This document shows, in pieces, positions 8,970-18,161 of a stretch of DNA of 64,000 nt (position 1 is its first letter; the number at the start of each line of letters is the position of its first letter). A program made the translations under genes and the position numbers. The notes beneath the pieces were generated by a model. The model searched no databases and was not told the DNA's origin. It saw nothing but the letters and a program-made list of their open reading frames with translations. The DNA is taken from NCBI GenBank assembly GCA_021324755.1, contig JAJPIL010000009.1, positions 1 through 64,000 on the forward strand, read 5' to 3'. Origin of the DNA: Pseudomonadota bacterium. Its GTDB lineage: Bacteria > Desulfobacterota > Binatia > Binatales > Binataceae.

Positions 8970-9098
8970 GGTATCTTGCTAAACCAACACCTAGTCGGTC
9001 TACCTGGCCGCGGAAGTGAAAAGGGTCGAAAGCTAAAGTTTACCCATTCAAAAATCATCCACGGTTAACTAACTCAACGATTGGAGAGCGAGGCTGTC

Positions 9099-10676
9099 AT
9101 GGACACCGCGAGCATCCATAAAGACGTCACCATAAAAGCACCCGTCGAGCCACAATGGCAGACGATTCTTTCAACCGATGCCTTGGATTTCCTGTGCGAG
9201 CTGCATCGACGATTCGACGACCGAAGGCTAGAACTTCTGCGAATGCGCCAGGAACGGCAACAGCGCTTGGATCGCGGGGAGCTGCCGGATTTTCTGAGCG
9301 AAACCGCTCACATCCGCAACAGCGCGTGGACCGTCGCACCACCTCCTGCCGATCTTCAGGAACGCAAAGTGGAAATTACCGGTCCTACTGAGCGCAAAAT
9401 GATGATCAACGCGCTCAATAGCGGCGCAAGCGTCTTTATGGCGGACTTCGAAGACGCGCTGTCACCCACCTGGTCGAACATCGTGCAGGGTCAGCTTAAC
9501 TTGTGGGACACGGTGCGCCGAAAAATAGAATTTCACTCAGAGGACGGCCGCATCTACAAATTGAACGAGAAAACAGCCGTTCTGTTCGTGCGCCCGCGCG
9601 GATGGCATCTGGTCGAAAAACACGTGCTTATCGACGGCAAACCGGTCTCCGGCAGCCTGTTCGATTTCGGCCTCTACTTTTATCACAACGCTCAAGCACT
9701 GCGCGCCAATGGCACGGGGGCGTATTTCTATTTGCCCAAGCTCGAGAGCCATCTGGAGGCACGGCTGTGGAGCGATGTCTTCAAGTTTGCGGAAGATCGC
9801 CTCAATGTTCCGCGTGGAACGATTCGCGCCACGGTCCTAATCGAGACGATCCTTGCGACCTTCGAAATGGAAGAAATCCTCTACGAACTAAGAGAGCATA
9901 TTACCGGGCTTAATGCGGGTCGCTGGGACTACATTTTTAGCGTCATCAAGAAGTTTCGCAAACGGGAAGGCTTTTACTTGCCAGACCGTGCCCAGGTAAC
10001 GATGACAGTGCCGTTTATGCGCGCCTACACCGAGCTGTTGGTCAAGACATGCCACAAGCGCGGCGCTCACGCCATGGGTGGAATGGCACAGTACATTCCC
10101 AATCGGCGAAATCCTGAGGCCAACCGAATCGCACTGGACAAAGTTAGAGAGGACAAGGAGCGAGAGGTGCGCGACGGATTTGACGGAACCTGGGTGGCGC
10201 ACCCCGACTTGGTGCCGATAGCGAAGGAAGTTTTCGACCGCCATTTTGGCAGCAAACCCAACCAGAAAGAGCGGATGCGCGAAGACGTCAGCGTTACCGC
10301 CAAGGACCTCTTGAACTTCCACATACCAGGAGGCCAGGTCACTGAGGGTGGATTGCGCAACAACGTCAGCGTGGCGATCCAGTACATGGGCAACTGGCTC
10401 AAAGGCCGCGGTGCGGTGGGAATTTTTGACTTGATGGAAGACGCAGCTACGGCTGAAATTTCCCGCTCCCAGTTGTGGCAATGGCTCAAATGGGGCGCCA
10501 AGATGGCCGATGGCCGGACGGTCGACCGGCAACTCTTCGAGCGCACGGTGCAAGAAGAGCTCGCCAAGCTGGACGGCTCAGCTGAATTCAAAGATGCCGC
10601 GAGGTTACTGACCGAGCTGGTCGAAGGCGAATTCGTCGAGTTTTTGACCCTGGTGGCCTACGAACTATTGCCCTGA
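9099..10676 (+). CDS. aceB: Malate synthase A
   Basis: A 525-residue malate synthase condensing glyoxylate with acetyl-CoA to malate. Family features include [13 protein letters not shown] near residue 120, the [16 protein letters not shown] signature and [11 protein letters not shown]. Length matches the A-type (about 530 residues). I take ATG 9099, preceded by a GGAGAGCGAGG-type ribosome site, over TTG 9081. Directly downstream of glcDEF it disposes of the glyoxylate that GlcDEF makes. No isocitrate lyase is seen in the window, which favours a glycolate-assimilation role over the classical glyoxylate bypass. Confidence 0.93.
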   Translation: MDTASIHKDVTIKAPVEPQWQTILSTDALDFLCELHRRFDDRRLELLRMRQERQQRLDRGELPDFLSETAHIRNSAWTVAPPPADLQERKVEITGPTERKMMINALNSGASVFMADFEDALSPTWSNIVQGQLNLWDTVRRKIEFHSEDGRIYKLNEKTAVLFVRPRGWHLVEKHVLIDGKPVSGSLFDFGLYFYHNAQALRANGTGAYFYLPKLESHLEARLWSDVFKFAEDRLNVPRGTIRATVLIETILATFEMEEILYELREHITGLNAGRWDYIFSVIKKFRKREGFYLPDRAQVTMTVPFMRAYTELLVKTCHKRGAHAMGGMAQYIPNRRNPEANRIALDKVREDKEREVRDGFDGTWVAHPDLVPIAKEVFDRHFGSKPNQKERMREDVSVTAKDLLNFHIPGGQVTEGGLRNNVSVAIQYMGNWLKGRGAVGIFDLMEDAATAEISRSQLWQWLKWGAKMADGRTVDRQLFERTVQEELAKLDGSAEFKDAARLLTELVEGEFVEFLTLVAYELLP

Positions 10677-10683
10677 AGTCGTT

Positions 10684-10722
10684 CGGGCGCCCGTATCGCT
10701 TAAGCTCAGCGCGGGCGCCCGC
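10684..10722. terminator. Possible bidirectional terminator between aceB and lctP
   Basis: The 10-nt palindrome cgggcgcccg occurs at 10684-10693 and again at 10712-10721, so the two copies can pair into a GC-rich stem with an 18-nt loop between two convergent genes. It has no T-run, so factor-independent termination is uncertain. Confidence 0.45.
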
Positions 10723-10842
10723 TATTATCCAAGCCAAGGTTACCCCACGCCGGGAACGTCGGATGCCGTTGTCAAATTGCCCTCTGCACGCTCGCGCCTT
10801 GCTGCTTGAAAGTGCCTGCGGTGCGGCCCACGAGCGTCGCAT

Positions 10843-12456
10843 TCAGGTACTCATCGCCTGAGGCAGAACGAAATAAAACAGCAGAGCGATTAGGATCAAA
10901 TAGCCGAGCAGCACGAACGTCCAGCCCATATTGTGCCGGATCACTTCTCCCTCGTTGCGCACGAAGCGGCTGGTCGAAACTCCGACGCTTGCGGTCTGAG
11001 GCGCGATCGGCTTGCCGATCTCTGCGCCTACCGAATTTAGGCTGGGTAGAAGCAAATTGGGGAAATGCAACAAGCTTCCCACCAGAACCTGAAAATACCC
11101 GAACATCGCGTTGGTCGACGTGTTACTGCCCGAAAGGGCAACGCCAATCCATCCAAGCAGCGGCGCGACTATCAGATAGCCCGTCCCAAGCCGAGAAAAT
11201 GCATAGGCAAGCGAGGTCGCCATCCCCGAAAAGTTAAAAGTGAAGGCGAGCCCGAAAATGAACGCGCCCACAAGAAGCGCTCCCCACATCTGGTGAAACG
11301 TTCGCCGTACGACTTCACCTAGCTGGCTCGCCGTTGGACGGACGAAAAGTAAAATAACGACCCAGGAAACCAAAATTGCCGTACCGCTGATGAAAGGGTT
11401 AAACATAAAAGCCGCCGCCACAGGCTTATTAGTTACTGGCGACATCGCCGTCACCTTGACCGAAAAAATAGTCTCGCGCGTGAGCGGCGACCACGGACCG
11501 GTCCATAACACGACAACCACGATCAATACGATGAACGGGAGCCACGCTCTGAACACCTCGGCACCCGAAAGCCCATGCTCTTGCGCCGGGTTCGCGGTTG
11601 CCTGCTCTTGTTCGACCACGCGACCTCCGTATCCCATCATAGGCGACGGCCGCCAAAACCTGAGCAGCATGAAAACCGCGGCGAACGAGACTATAGCGCC
11701 CGCAATATCCGGCAGATATGGACCCAGCCACTGCGACACCGGAAACTGGCCCGCAATGTACGAAAGCGAACCCACGATCGCCAAGGGCCATCCGCCCCGC
11801 AACCCTCTGCTCCCAGTGACCAGGTAGATTAGGATCCATGGAGGAAGCAAAGCCAGTACCGCCACGATTCGCCCCACCGAAGCCGACAAGGCCATCAGCG
11901 GTATTCCCGTCACGGCCGCGAGCGCGATAATCGGAACGCCCAGCGCTCCGTAAGACACCGGCGCATTATTCGCTATCGCGGCCACGCGAAGAGCGTCTAG
12001 GTCTGGAATGCCCGAGGCGATCAAGATAGGCGCTACCACCGCCCACGGATAGCCGAACCCTACCAACCCTTCCAACAGGGCGCCAAACGCCCATGCCAGC
12101 AGGATCGCTTGCACGCGTACATCGGCGGTAGCATGTGCCAGCAGCCATCGGCGAAACCGCTCGAAGTCACCCGTAACCTGGAGCGTGTTGAATATCATCA
12201 CACCCCACAACGTGATCCAGTCGACCGCCCAAATGCCCGTAGCTGCCCCGTACAGATAAGCAAGCGCCCCATCTCGCGTCGGCATTCCCCAGATCCACAC
12301 TGCCAGAAGAAACGTGACTACCGAAGCTATTAGTGTCGCGAGCCAAGCTGACATACGATACCCTGCCAACAAGGCTAGCAACAGCGCCAGCGGCACCAGC
12401 GCAACCAAAGCCGTAAGCCCCAGGTTGTGCAGCGGGTCTACGATTTGCGTAAACAT
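10843..12456 (-). CDS. L-lactate/glycolate permease, LctP (GlcA) family
   Basis: A 537-residue polytopic inner-membrane permease with about 12-14 hydrophobic segments. The family signature region EGLVGFGYPWAVVAPILIA and the SGSNTSTNAMFGYFQ segment are recognisable. LctP/GlcA proteins are proton symporters for lactate and glycolate. Convergent with the glcDEF-aceB series, it is the obvious uptake system for the pathway. The same family can accept other short 2-hydroxy acids, so the exact substrate is unproven. Confidence 0.85.
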   Translation of the reverse strand: MFTQIVDPLHNLGLTALVALVPLALLLALLAGYRMSAWLATLIASVVTFLLAVWIWGMPTRDGALAYLYGAATGIWAVDWITLWGVMIFNTLQVTGDFERFRRWLLAHATADVRVQAILLAWAFGALLEGLVGFGYPWAVVAPILIASGIPDLDALRVAAIANNAPVSYGALGVPIIALAAVTGIPLMALSASVGRIVAVLALLPPWILIYLVTGSRGLRGGWPLAIVGSLSYIAGQFPVSQWLGPYLPDIAGAIVSFAAVFMLLRFWRPSPMMGYGGRVVEQEQATANPAQEHGLSGAEVFRAWLPFIVLIVVVVLWTGPWSPLTRETIFSVKVTAMSPVTNKPVAAAFMFNPFISGTAILVSWVVILLFVRPTASQLGEVVRRTFHQMWGALLVGAFIFGLAFTFNFSGMATSLAYAFSRLGTGYLIVAPLLGWIGVALSGSNTSTNAMFGYFQVLVGSLLHFPNLLLPSLNSVGAEIGKPIAPQTASVGVSTSRFVRNEGEVIRHNMGWTFVLLGYLILIALLFYFVLPQAMST

Positions 12457-12916
12457 GGCTCCTCGCCCCCCACAAGTATTGAGTACTTATTCAGCTTGGT
12501 GAGCTTGACCACGATCACCTACCACGGCGCGATCCCCTCGGCAATCGTGCCATCTCGGTAACCCATCCAGCAAACGCCATTTTCGCCTGTTGTTTACCAG
12601 CCACGAAGGCCCCCACACCAGAGAGCTTAGCCTGCACGCCGCCAACCGACGAGCGCACTCGTGAAAGCTCGCTCCATACGGCAGACCCCGGGTCGCCGCG
12701 CAGCCCGAGTGCCGAACTAAAAGCGCTGCTTTCTTGGACCATCCAAAAACAGTTTCATGGCGGATAGCCCGACTGCTAAAGGATAGTGCGCCCAAATTAA
12801 CTCGGTAAAGTGAGAACGGCCCCCGGCATCGCTTTAGAAGCTCGCTCAGAATTCATCCTTGTCTGGACAGGTCAAACGGGAAGATAATCTCAGTAGGAGG
12901 AGCTTTTAATAAGACC
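12457..12916. other. Divergent promoter region between lctP and a FAD oxidoreductase
   Basis: A 460-nt non-coding stretch between two divergently transcribed genes. Near the lctP start there is a short palindrome (aagta-ttgag-tactt, about 12473-12487) that could be an operator. An AGGAGG at about 12895-12900 lies 16 nt before the TTG chosen for the next gene. Several short frames occur on the minus strand but none has a convincing ribosome site or recognisable family. Confidence 0.35.
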
Positions 12917-14146
12917 TTGAGTGCGCCATTACCGAGTTCGGCGCGGTACGACGTAGTCGTCGTCGGAGCCGGAATCATCGGAAGCTCAGTTGCGATGGCG
13001 CTTGCCGAGCGTCGGGTAAAGCCTGTGGTGATCGATCCCGATTTGTCGGGCCGACTAAGCTCCAGCGAAAAAAACGCAGGCGGAGTTCGCGCAACCTGGT
13101 GGCAAGCCGTCAACATCAGACTATGCTTGGCTTCCATTCGTTATTACGAAACGATTCGTGACGAGGTCGGCTTTCGACAAAAAGGTTACCTGTGGCTTTA
13201 TGGACCTGACACCTGGGAAGAAGCATTGAGCCATCTTGCGCTGCAGCGCCAACTGGGTCATGAAATCGAGGCGTTAAGCCCCAAGCAAATCAGCGAGCGG
13301 GTGCCCGAAATCGACAAGCTCGAGGGAGTTGCGGGAGCTACGTTCTCGCCGCGCGACGGTTTGATTAATTCGAACCTTCTAAAGGTTCACTATCGTGCGA
13401 AGGCATCTTCGCTGGGTGCAAATTTCGTTGACCGCGTCTTCGTTTTCGGAATTCACGAAGAGCACGACGAAGTACGCCTTGAATGCTGGCAGGCCGACGA
13501 GCCGTTGTCCGACGCGGCGCTCAACCGAATACTTAGCCAAGACGACACGGGGGCGGCGCAGAGCGGGCGCACGTTTGAGCTTCGGTGTTCGACGCTGGTT
13601 ATCTGCGCTGGCGCCTGGTCACCGAATCTTTTGAAGCTTATGGGGCTCGATTCGCCGACCGAGGCCGTGCGGCGGCAGGTCTGTCTTGTACACAACCGGC
13701 AGACCAATTTCGAAGCGTATGGGATGATCGTGGACTCAAGCGGCCTTTACTTTCACAATGAAGGCCCGTACATCCTGGCAGGCTACTCTCCGCTCGAAGA
13801 GCCACCCGGTTACTCTTTCCGTTACGACGGCGAGGAGTTTTTTCAGCGCGAGATTTGGCCACGGATGTTTGCGAGAATGAGCTGTTGCGAGCGGCTACGA
13901 CATATAGGCGGATGGGCCGGACTGTACGCGGTGACGCCCGACCGAAGCGCGATCGTGGGACAAGTCACCGCTCGCGTCTTCGAGGCCCATTCCTTCAGCG
14001 GTCGGGGCGTGATGCAGTCGTATGCCGCCGGACAAGAGCTCGCTACGCTCATCACTACTGGCCGTGAAGGACCGCTCGACGCGCGCCCGCTGAGCCGCCA
14101 ACGTTTCGTTACCAAAAACCTCATAGTTGAAGCGCTGCACATCTAG
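12917..14146 (+). CDS. FAD-dependent oxidoreductase, DAO family (sarcosine/glycine oxidase-like)
   Basis: A 409-residue flavoprotein. The N-terminal Rossmann motif VVVGAGIIGSSVAMALAE (about 14-31) binds FAD. The DAO fold continues with GGVRATWW, LVICAGAWSP (about 232-241) and the C-terminal GLYAVTPDRSAIVG and FSGRGVMQSYAAG segments. Such enzymes oxidise secondary or primary amines such as sarcosine, glycine or D-amino acids. The substrate cannot be told from sequence. Since glycine oxidation would yield glyoxylate, a link to the nearby malate synthase is possible but speculative. The only fitting start is TTG, with AGGAGG unusually far (16 nt) upstream. Confidence 0.75.
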   Translation: MSAPLPSSARYDVVVVGAGIIGSSVAMALAERRVKPVVIDPDLSGRLSSSEKNAGGVRATWWQAVNIRLCLASIRYYETIRDEVGFRQKGYLWLYGPDTWEEALSHLALQRQLGHEIEALSPKQISERVPEIDKLEGVAGATFSPRDGLINSNLLKVHYRAKASSLGANFVDRVFVFGIHEEHDEVRLECWQADEPLSDAALNRILSQDDTGAAQSGRTFELRCSTLVICAGAWSPNLLKLMGLDSPTEAVRRQVCLVHNRQTNFEAYGMIVDSSGLYFHNEGPYILAGYSPLEEPPGYSFRYDGEEFFQREIWPRMFARMSCCERLRHIGGWAGLYAVTPDRSAIVGQVTARVFEAHSFSGRGVMQSYAAGQELATLITTGREGPLDARPLSRQRFVTKNLIVEALHI

Positions 14147-14376
14147 CCACCCATAGGTCCAACGAGGCCTTGCCGCGTCGAAATACTGTCTTTCATCGCT
14201 CGGCCCGCCCCGAAAGACTATACCAACCACGACTGTGTTTGGGCCTGAGCTCGCCGGATGCGTCAAAGTTCGGTTGACGGCAAGCATGCTTTTCGTCAAA
14301 AATCGAAGTTGAACCAACAGTCGAATCGAGCGGTCTGAAAGTGCCGAGAGATAATCTCTACGAGCGGTAGTTTTAT

Positions 14377-14910
14377 ATGAGTGGGTTTAAAGACGATTTC
14401 ATTCAGATGTCGGTGGGCGCCTTGACGCTCGACCCCACCACCAAGACGCCTATTGTTGTGCTCCGGGACGCTGACAACAAACTAAATCTGCCGATTTGGA
14501 TAGGTCTGCTCGAAGCAGCCTCGATGGCGACCGAGCTCGAAGGCGTCAAGCCTCAACGACCGATGACCCACGATCTGATGCGCAATCTTATGACGGAACT
14601 AGGTGGGAAGGTCGAGGCGGTGGCCGTCACCGAGTTGAGAGATAACACTTACTACGCGCTTATCGAGATTAAGACCCAGGACGGGAAAACGATCTACGTC
14701 GATTCTCGCCCGAGCGACGCCATCTCGCTAGCGTTGCGCACCAAGTCGCCGATCTACGTGGCTAAAAAGGTTCTAGAAGCTTCAAGCGAGCTGCAGCAGG
14801 TTGCCTCCGAACCGACTACGAGCGAGCAGAACTTGGCAAGCGTATCGCGCGACAAATGGGCGGAAATCTTGGAAAAGATGTCTCCCGAAGACTTCAAGTA
14901 CAAGATGTAA
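14377..14910 (+). CDS. Bifunctional nuclease (BFN/DUF151) domain protein
   Basis: A 177-residue protein whose first about 135 residues match the BFN domain: VGALTLDPTTKTPIVVLRD, LPIWIGLLEAASMA and the conserved VDSRPSDAISLALRTKSPIY segment. BFN proteins have been described with DNase/RNase activity, but in most bacteria the role is unknown. The C-terminal 40 residues are a charged, probably helical tail ending WAEILEKMSPEDFKYKM, typical of the family. It stands alone, about 90 nt upstream of a TPR gene. Confidence 0.85.
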   Translation: MSGFKDDFIQMSVGALTLDPTTKTPIVVLRDADNKLNLPIWIGLLEAASMATELEGVKPQRPMTHDLMRNLMTELGGKVEAVAVTELRDNTYYALIEIKTQDGKTIYVDSRPSDAISLALRTKSPIYVAKKVLEASSELQQVASEPTTSEQNLASVSRDKWAEILEKMSPEDFKYKM

Positions 14911-14996
14911 CGACGTTTATCGCGCAACGTGTAAATGCCCTAGATTGACGCCTTACCGCGAGAATTCGACGAGCCTCGATTTTAGCACCTAACCAA

Positions 14997-15731
14997 ATGC
15001 GACGTCGCCCCTTAAAGCTAAGTCGGCGCGACCTCACCGAGCCAAAGCACTTCCTTACTTTAGCTGATAGGGCGAACGAGTTCTTGAAAGCTTACGGCCG
15101 TGCGATCGCGCTCGGAATTGCCTGCGCCGTGACGGTCTTCGTAGTGGCTTTGGCTATTTATCAGTACGAAGCCCGACTCGACAGAATCGCCGCTGAACAG
15201 TTTTACGAGGCGTTTAGCGCCCTTGAGAAGAACCAACTGGCTACGGCCGAAAGAGGTTTTGAAAAGCTATCCCGCCAATATCCGAATCGAACGGCAGGAA
15301 GGCTTGCCAGTTTTTATCTTGCCTCTTGCTACTTGCAAGAAGGTCGCCTAGCGCAGGCCCGCGATAGGCTTTTGCGCGCAATTCCGACCATTCGCGACCC
15401 ACAATTCCAGGGGATGGCGCTTGTCGAGCTAGGCTCGGTGTACGAACAGCAAGGCGACTTGAAGCGCGCGCTTGACGCCTACCGCAAAGCCAGCGAGCTC
15501 GACTCTCCCGAAAAGCTCCGAGCCCAACTAGCTGTGGCGCGTCTCATGGCGAAGCTCGGCGAGAAAAATGGCGCGATAGAGGCTTACCGCCAATTTCTTA
15601 AACAACATCCCTACGCCAGCGAAAGGCAGGAAGCTCTCGAAGAACTTGCAAGCTTAGGCGCCACTGCTTTATCCGAACCTCCCGCCACCCAGCAGCCACC
15701 CTCTCCACCCGAAAAGCGGCAGGTGCGGTGA
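14997..15731 (+). CDS. Membrane-anchored TPR protein (YfgM/TPR_21-like)
   Basis: A 244-residue protein with a basic N-terminus, one membrane helix at about residues 37-57 (AIALGIACAVTVFVVALAIY) and about four tetratricopeptide repeats (about 65-215), so most of it should lie outside the cytoplasm. A proline-rich tail ends the protein. This layout resembles YfgM, a periplasmic chaperone-like partner of the Sec translocon, although many tol-pal or cell-envelope TPR proteins look similar. No specific function can be assigned. It is convergent with the DsbA-like gene, 52 nt away. Confidence 0.65.
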   Translation: MRRRPLKLSRRDLTEPKHFLTLADRANEFLKAYGRAIALGIACAVTVFVVALAIYQYEARLDRIAAEQFYEAFSALEKNQLATAERGFEKLSRQYPNRTAGRLASFYLASCYLQEGRLAQARDRLLRAIPTIRDPQFQGMALVELGSVYEQQGDLKRALDAYRKASELDSPEKLRAQLAVARLMAKLGEKNGAIEAYRQFLKQHPYASERQEALEELASLGATALSEPPATQQPPSPPEKRQVR

Positions 15732-15783
15732 GCCTAGAGCTTTTCGGATAACTCGGGTTACTCGAAGCTGCTGCTGCCCTAAA

Positions 15784-16722
15784 TTACTGCTCCCGCGCTG
15801 CTTTGGCCTGTAGCTGAGAACTTACGACAAAGTCGAGAGTTTTTTGGTCGGGCACACCCGCCATAGGAACTCCGTTGATTATCAGCGTCGGAGTGGAATT
15901 GACGTGTACTTTTAGCCCGTCGCGAATATCCTGGTCGATTAACTTTTCAGGTTCGGGGCTCATCATGCAAGCGCTCAGGGCCTTGGTATCGAGCTTGAGC
16001 TGGTCGGCGAATCGGTCTACGTAATGGCGCAGATTCTCCACGTTGATCTCGGGCTGGGCCGCGTATACGTCGCTTGCAAACGTCCAGAACGCGTCCGGAT
16101 TCTGCATAAACACGCATTCAGCCGCAACCGCCGCGCCTCGTGCCCAGGGATGACCACGCAAGGGAAAGTTTTTGAAGACAAGCCTCACTTGGTCTCGGTA
16201 CGTGTTGCGTGCGGCTGCTTCAATAATGCCGAAGGCACGTGCGCAGAATGGACACTCGAAATCGACAAATTCGATAATCGTCACCGGCGCGTTAGGTGGC
16301 CCCAGAGTTGGCCGATCGTCGAGAGCTAACCCACTTGTATCGACCTTAGCCCAAGGGTCCTCCTCGAGATTCAGTACTTGTCCCAAAATGATTTTGTTGC
16401 TTCGTCCGTCAGTGAACAGTGTAACCTTTGCAACCGCCCCCTGCTCGCCCGTAACCGTTACCGTTCGGCTGACCAGGCCAGAAAACCCTGACGGCTCTGG
16501 GGGGCCAAATTTGATACTACTACTCTCGGGGATCTTGTACCGCTTCTGCAAGAAAGCGCGCACTCTAGCTTCCCAGTTCGCTTCATTGGCCGGCGAGTTG
16601 GAAGCGCTGGTCTGCGCTCTCGCTCCTGAAACCAAAACTAAAATCAACAAAGCCAGCAGGGGTAAGCCGATTAACTGGGCCTTTAGAGAGGCTTTGGCCA
16701 CCTTTAGTTTCCCTGTCAACAT
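15784..16722 (-). CDS. DsbA-family thiol:disulfide oxidoreductase
   Basis: A 312-residue exported protein. An N-terminal hydrophobic segment (about 17-35, ALLILVLVSGARA) is a signal peptide or anchor. A small N-terminal domain (about 45-120) precedes a thioredoxin-like DsbA domain beginning near 130 with the active-site CPFC in FECPFCARAFG. The cis-proline loop is STPTLIING near the end. Members of this group oxidise or isomerise disulfides in the periplasm. This may serve cysteine-containing envelope proteins, but no substrate is indicated. An inverted repeat lies in its upstream region. Confidence 0.82.
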   Translation of the reverse strand: MLTGKLKVAKASLKAQLIGLPLLALLILVLVSGARAQTSASNSPANEANWEARVRAFLQKRYKIPESSSIKFGPPEPSGFSGLVSRTVTVTGEQGAVAKVTLFTDGRSNKIILGQVLNLEEDPWAKVDTSGLALDDRPTLGPPNAPVTIIEFVDFECPFCARAFGIIEAAARNTYRDQVRLVFKNFPLRGHPWARGAAVAAECVFMQNPDAFWTFASDVYAAQPEINVENLRHYVDRFADQLKLDTKALSACMMSPEPEKLIDQDIRDGLKVHVNSTPTLIINGVPMAGVPDQKTLDFVVSSQLQAKAAREQ

Positions 16723-17254
16723 TTGATTAGGAAGTTCCCGAAAGATTTTGCGTTGCGCTTAGGGCTCCTTAAAAGTGAAAAAGCGCAAGGTAAAAGCTGC
16801 CTTGTCCTAAGCGCAAATCTCCCGCATCATCTTTTGAATTTAGCTTTCCAATCACCAAAACAGAAGTCATGGGAGTCCGAACTCAATTAGAACATAGCCC
16901 TTCTCTAGCTTGCGTAGGCGTAGGGTAAAAGCGTAAACCGAGCTCAATCGAATTGTAGTTTTTAAAAGTTCGAAACCGATGGCCACAGCTTAGAGCAAAG
17001 ACAAAAGCAGCGAAAGGCTCAACCCGGGGCAGGTAAGCGCCCAATAAAAGGTGGGAAGCGCAAGCGGCCGCGCGTCTATGCAGAACCGGGAGAGGCGCGA
17101 CGGTTGTTTGAGGTAATTTACCTCGCGCGTTCAGCGTCGCAACGCTCCAATCGTTAAGACCGTAAGCTTGCCAGTCAGCCAAATAAATGGAGGGAACGTA
17201 AGCTTCGGTCAGCCTTCAAATCGCGCGCCAAGTGCGATAGCGGGCAAGCCAGCC
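16723..17254. other. Non-coding spacer with an 11-bp inverted repeat
   Basis: About 530 nt separate dsbA from the end of the flagellar operon. An exact 11-bp inverted repeat lies upstream of dsbA (16753-16763 and 16806-16816). The rest shows no gene I can support; one 99-codon minus-strand frame at 16883-17182 has no recognisable family or ribosome site. It probably holds the dsbA promoter and the end of the long flagellar transcript. Confidence 0.4.
16753..16816. repeat. 11-bp inverted repeat upstream of dsbA-like gene
   Basis: Arms ttgcgcttagg (16753-16763) and cctaagcgcaa (16806-16816) are exact reverse complements, 42 nt apart, and start 31 nt before the dsbA start. It may be a leader stem in the dsbA mRNA or a looped operator pair. 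No function is known. Confidence 0.45.
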
Positions 17255-17917
17255 TTACGCCAAGACATTGATTACGGGCAGACGCCCAAGACTAGAGGCG
17301 ATCCCGACCAGCGCCTCGAGCTGCGCATTGTCCAGTGCCATCTGTTCGGAAGCCGTGGCCATATTCGTACCCACCAGTTTGGCCACATCGTTTTGGAGCA
17401 AAGTAGCCACCGAGTTACTGTTCGAGGCTTGGTTGGAAGCAGCGCTTAGCTCCTCTCCGAGCGTTGCCTGCGCCTGGGCGATCGTCTCTAACCCCGCGTT
17501 TAGAGCAGGTAGCGTGCTCGCAACCGCTGACTGATTGCCGCTTTGAAGCGCGCTAATCAGTGACAGCAACGCCCCGATAGCACCGCTGGTTTGATCGCCG
17601 AAAATCGCCTGCCCGTTAAACGTCACTTGAAGCGACAAGCCGTTGCTGAACACCACCGAATTGGTGCTAGTGGTCCCCTGATAAGCGCCAGCGCTGCTGA
17701 AAGGCTCGGTCAACACGGAGTCGCCACCAAAGAGATATTGCCCGGCGTAACTAAAGTTCGCCTGGGCGATAAGCTGACTCAATTGTCCCTGCACTGCTTG
17801 GGCGATATCGGCCATCTGCGCCTGACTTAACGTGCCGTTGGCTCCTTCGGTCGCGTAACTGATCGCTCCATTCATTATCTGCGCTGCCTGCTGCAAGGCG
17901 CCGCTCGCTGCTTGCAA
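17255..17917 (-). CDS. flgL: FlgL (hook-filament junction), C-terminal part, frameshifted
   Basis: This frame carries the distal 220 residues of FlgL/HAP3: the helical segment LQAASGALQQAAQIMNGAIS, the YLFGGDSVLTEPF signature of the central domain and the C-terminal helix in which VGTNMATASEQMALDNAQLE can be recognised. It ends the operon. The N-terminal 70 residues lie in another frame immediately upstream. The junction is at about 17918-17930, and a single inserted base would join both parts into a normal protein of about 292 residues. FlgL connects hook and filament, so loss would normally block filament assembly. The flanking flagellar genes are intact, so a sequencing or assembly error is a real alternative. 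Confidence 0.8.
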   Translation of the reverse strand: MQAASGALQQAAQIMNGAISYATEGANGTLSQAQMADIAQAVQGQLSQLIAQANFSYAGQYLFGGDSVLTEPFSSAGAYQGTTSTNSVVFSNGLSLQVTFNGQAIFGDQTSGAIGALLSLISALQSGNQSAVASTLPALNAGLETIAQAQATLGEELSAASNQASNSNSVATLLQNDVAKLVGTNMATASEQMALDNAQLEALVGIASSLGRLPVINVLA

Positions 17918-18132
17918 GCGGTCTGCACCTGTGTGGCAAGCGCGGCGTCGTTGGCGACTGCGGACTCCGAAGTGTTGAGCAACTCCGCCTCGTTAAACGC
18001 AGCCGGATTATCTGACGGTTCGACTACGTCTTTGCCCGTAGCCACTGCCTGCTCGACCTGTTGCAGGCCAGCATAAGACGCATCAAGACCGCTTGCTACA
18101 GCCGAAAACAGCGAAAGATCCGAAACGACCAT
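17875..18132 (-). CDS. flgL: FlgL, N-terminal part (frameshifted)
   Basis: The first about 70 residues of this frame read as a flagellin-like HAP3 N-terminus: a helical stretch followed by GKDVVEPSDNPAAFNEAELL, matching the conserved psDnP motif of FlgL and flagellin. After ALATQVQT the frame runs into unrelated, arginine-rich residues and stops, whereas the expected continuation (RLQAASGALQQA) is in the frame of the overlapping downstream piece. Together they are one gene with a one-base deletion relative to the intact form. It lies 29 nt after flgK, the usual order. Confidence 0.75.
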   Translation of the reverse strand: MVVSDLSLFSAVASGLDASYAGLQQVEQAVATGKDVVEPSDNPAAFNEAELLNTSESAVANDAALATQVQTACKQRAAPCSRQRR

Positions 18133-18161
18133 ATCGCGTAAAACCCCCTTGCCTGAACACT

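Noticed and set aside
12515-12742. 75-codon minus-strand frame between lctP and the DAO gene
   Set aside because: Composition looks somewhat protein-like, but there is no good ribosome site and it is in competition with an overlapping frame; I could not identify a family.
16883-17182. 99-codon minus-strand frame between dsbA and flgL
   Set aside because: No recognisable domain, no ribosome site, and unusual composition (many Cys/His/Arg).
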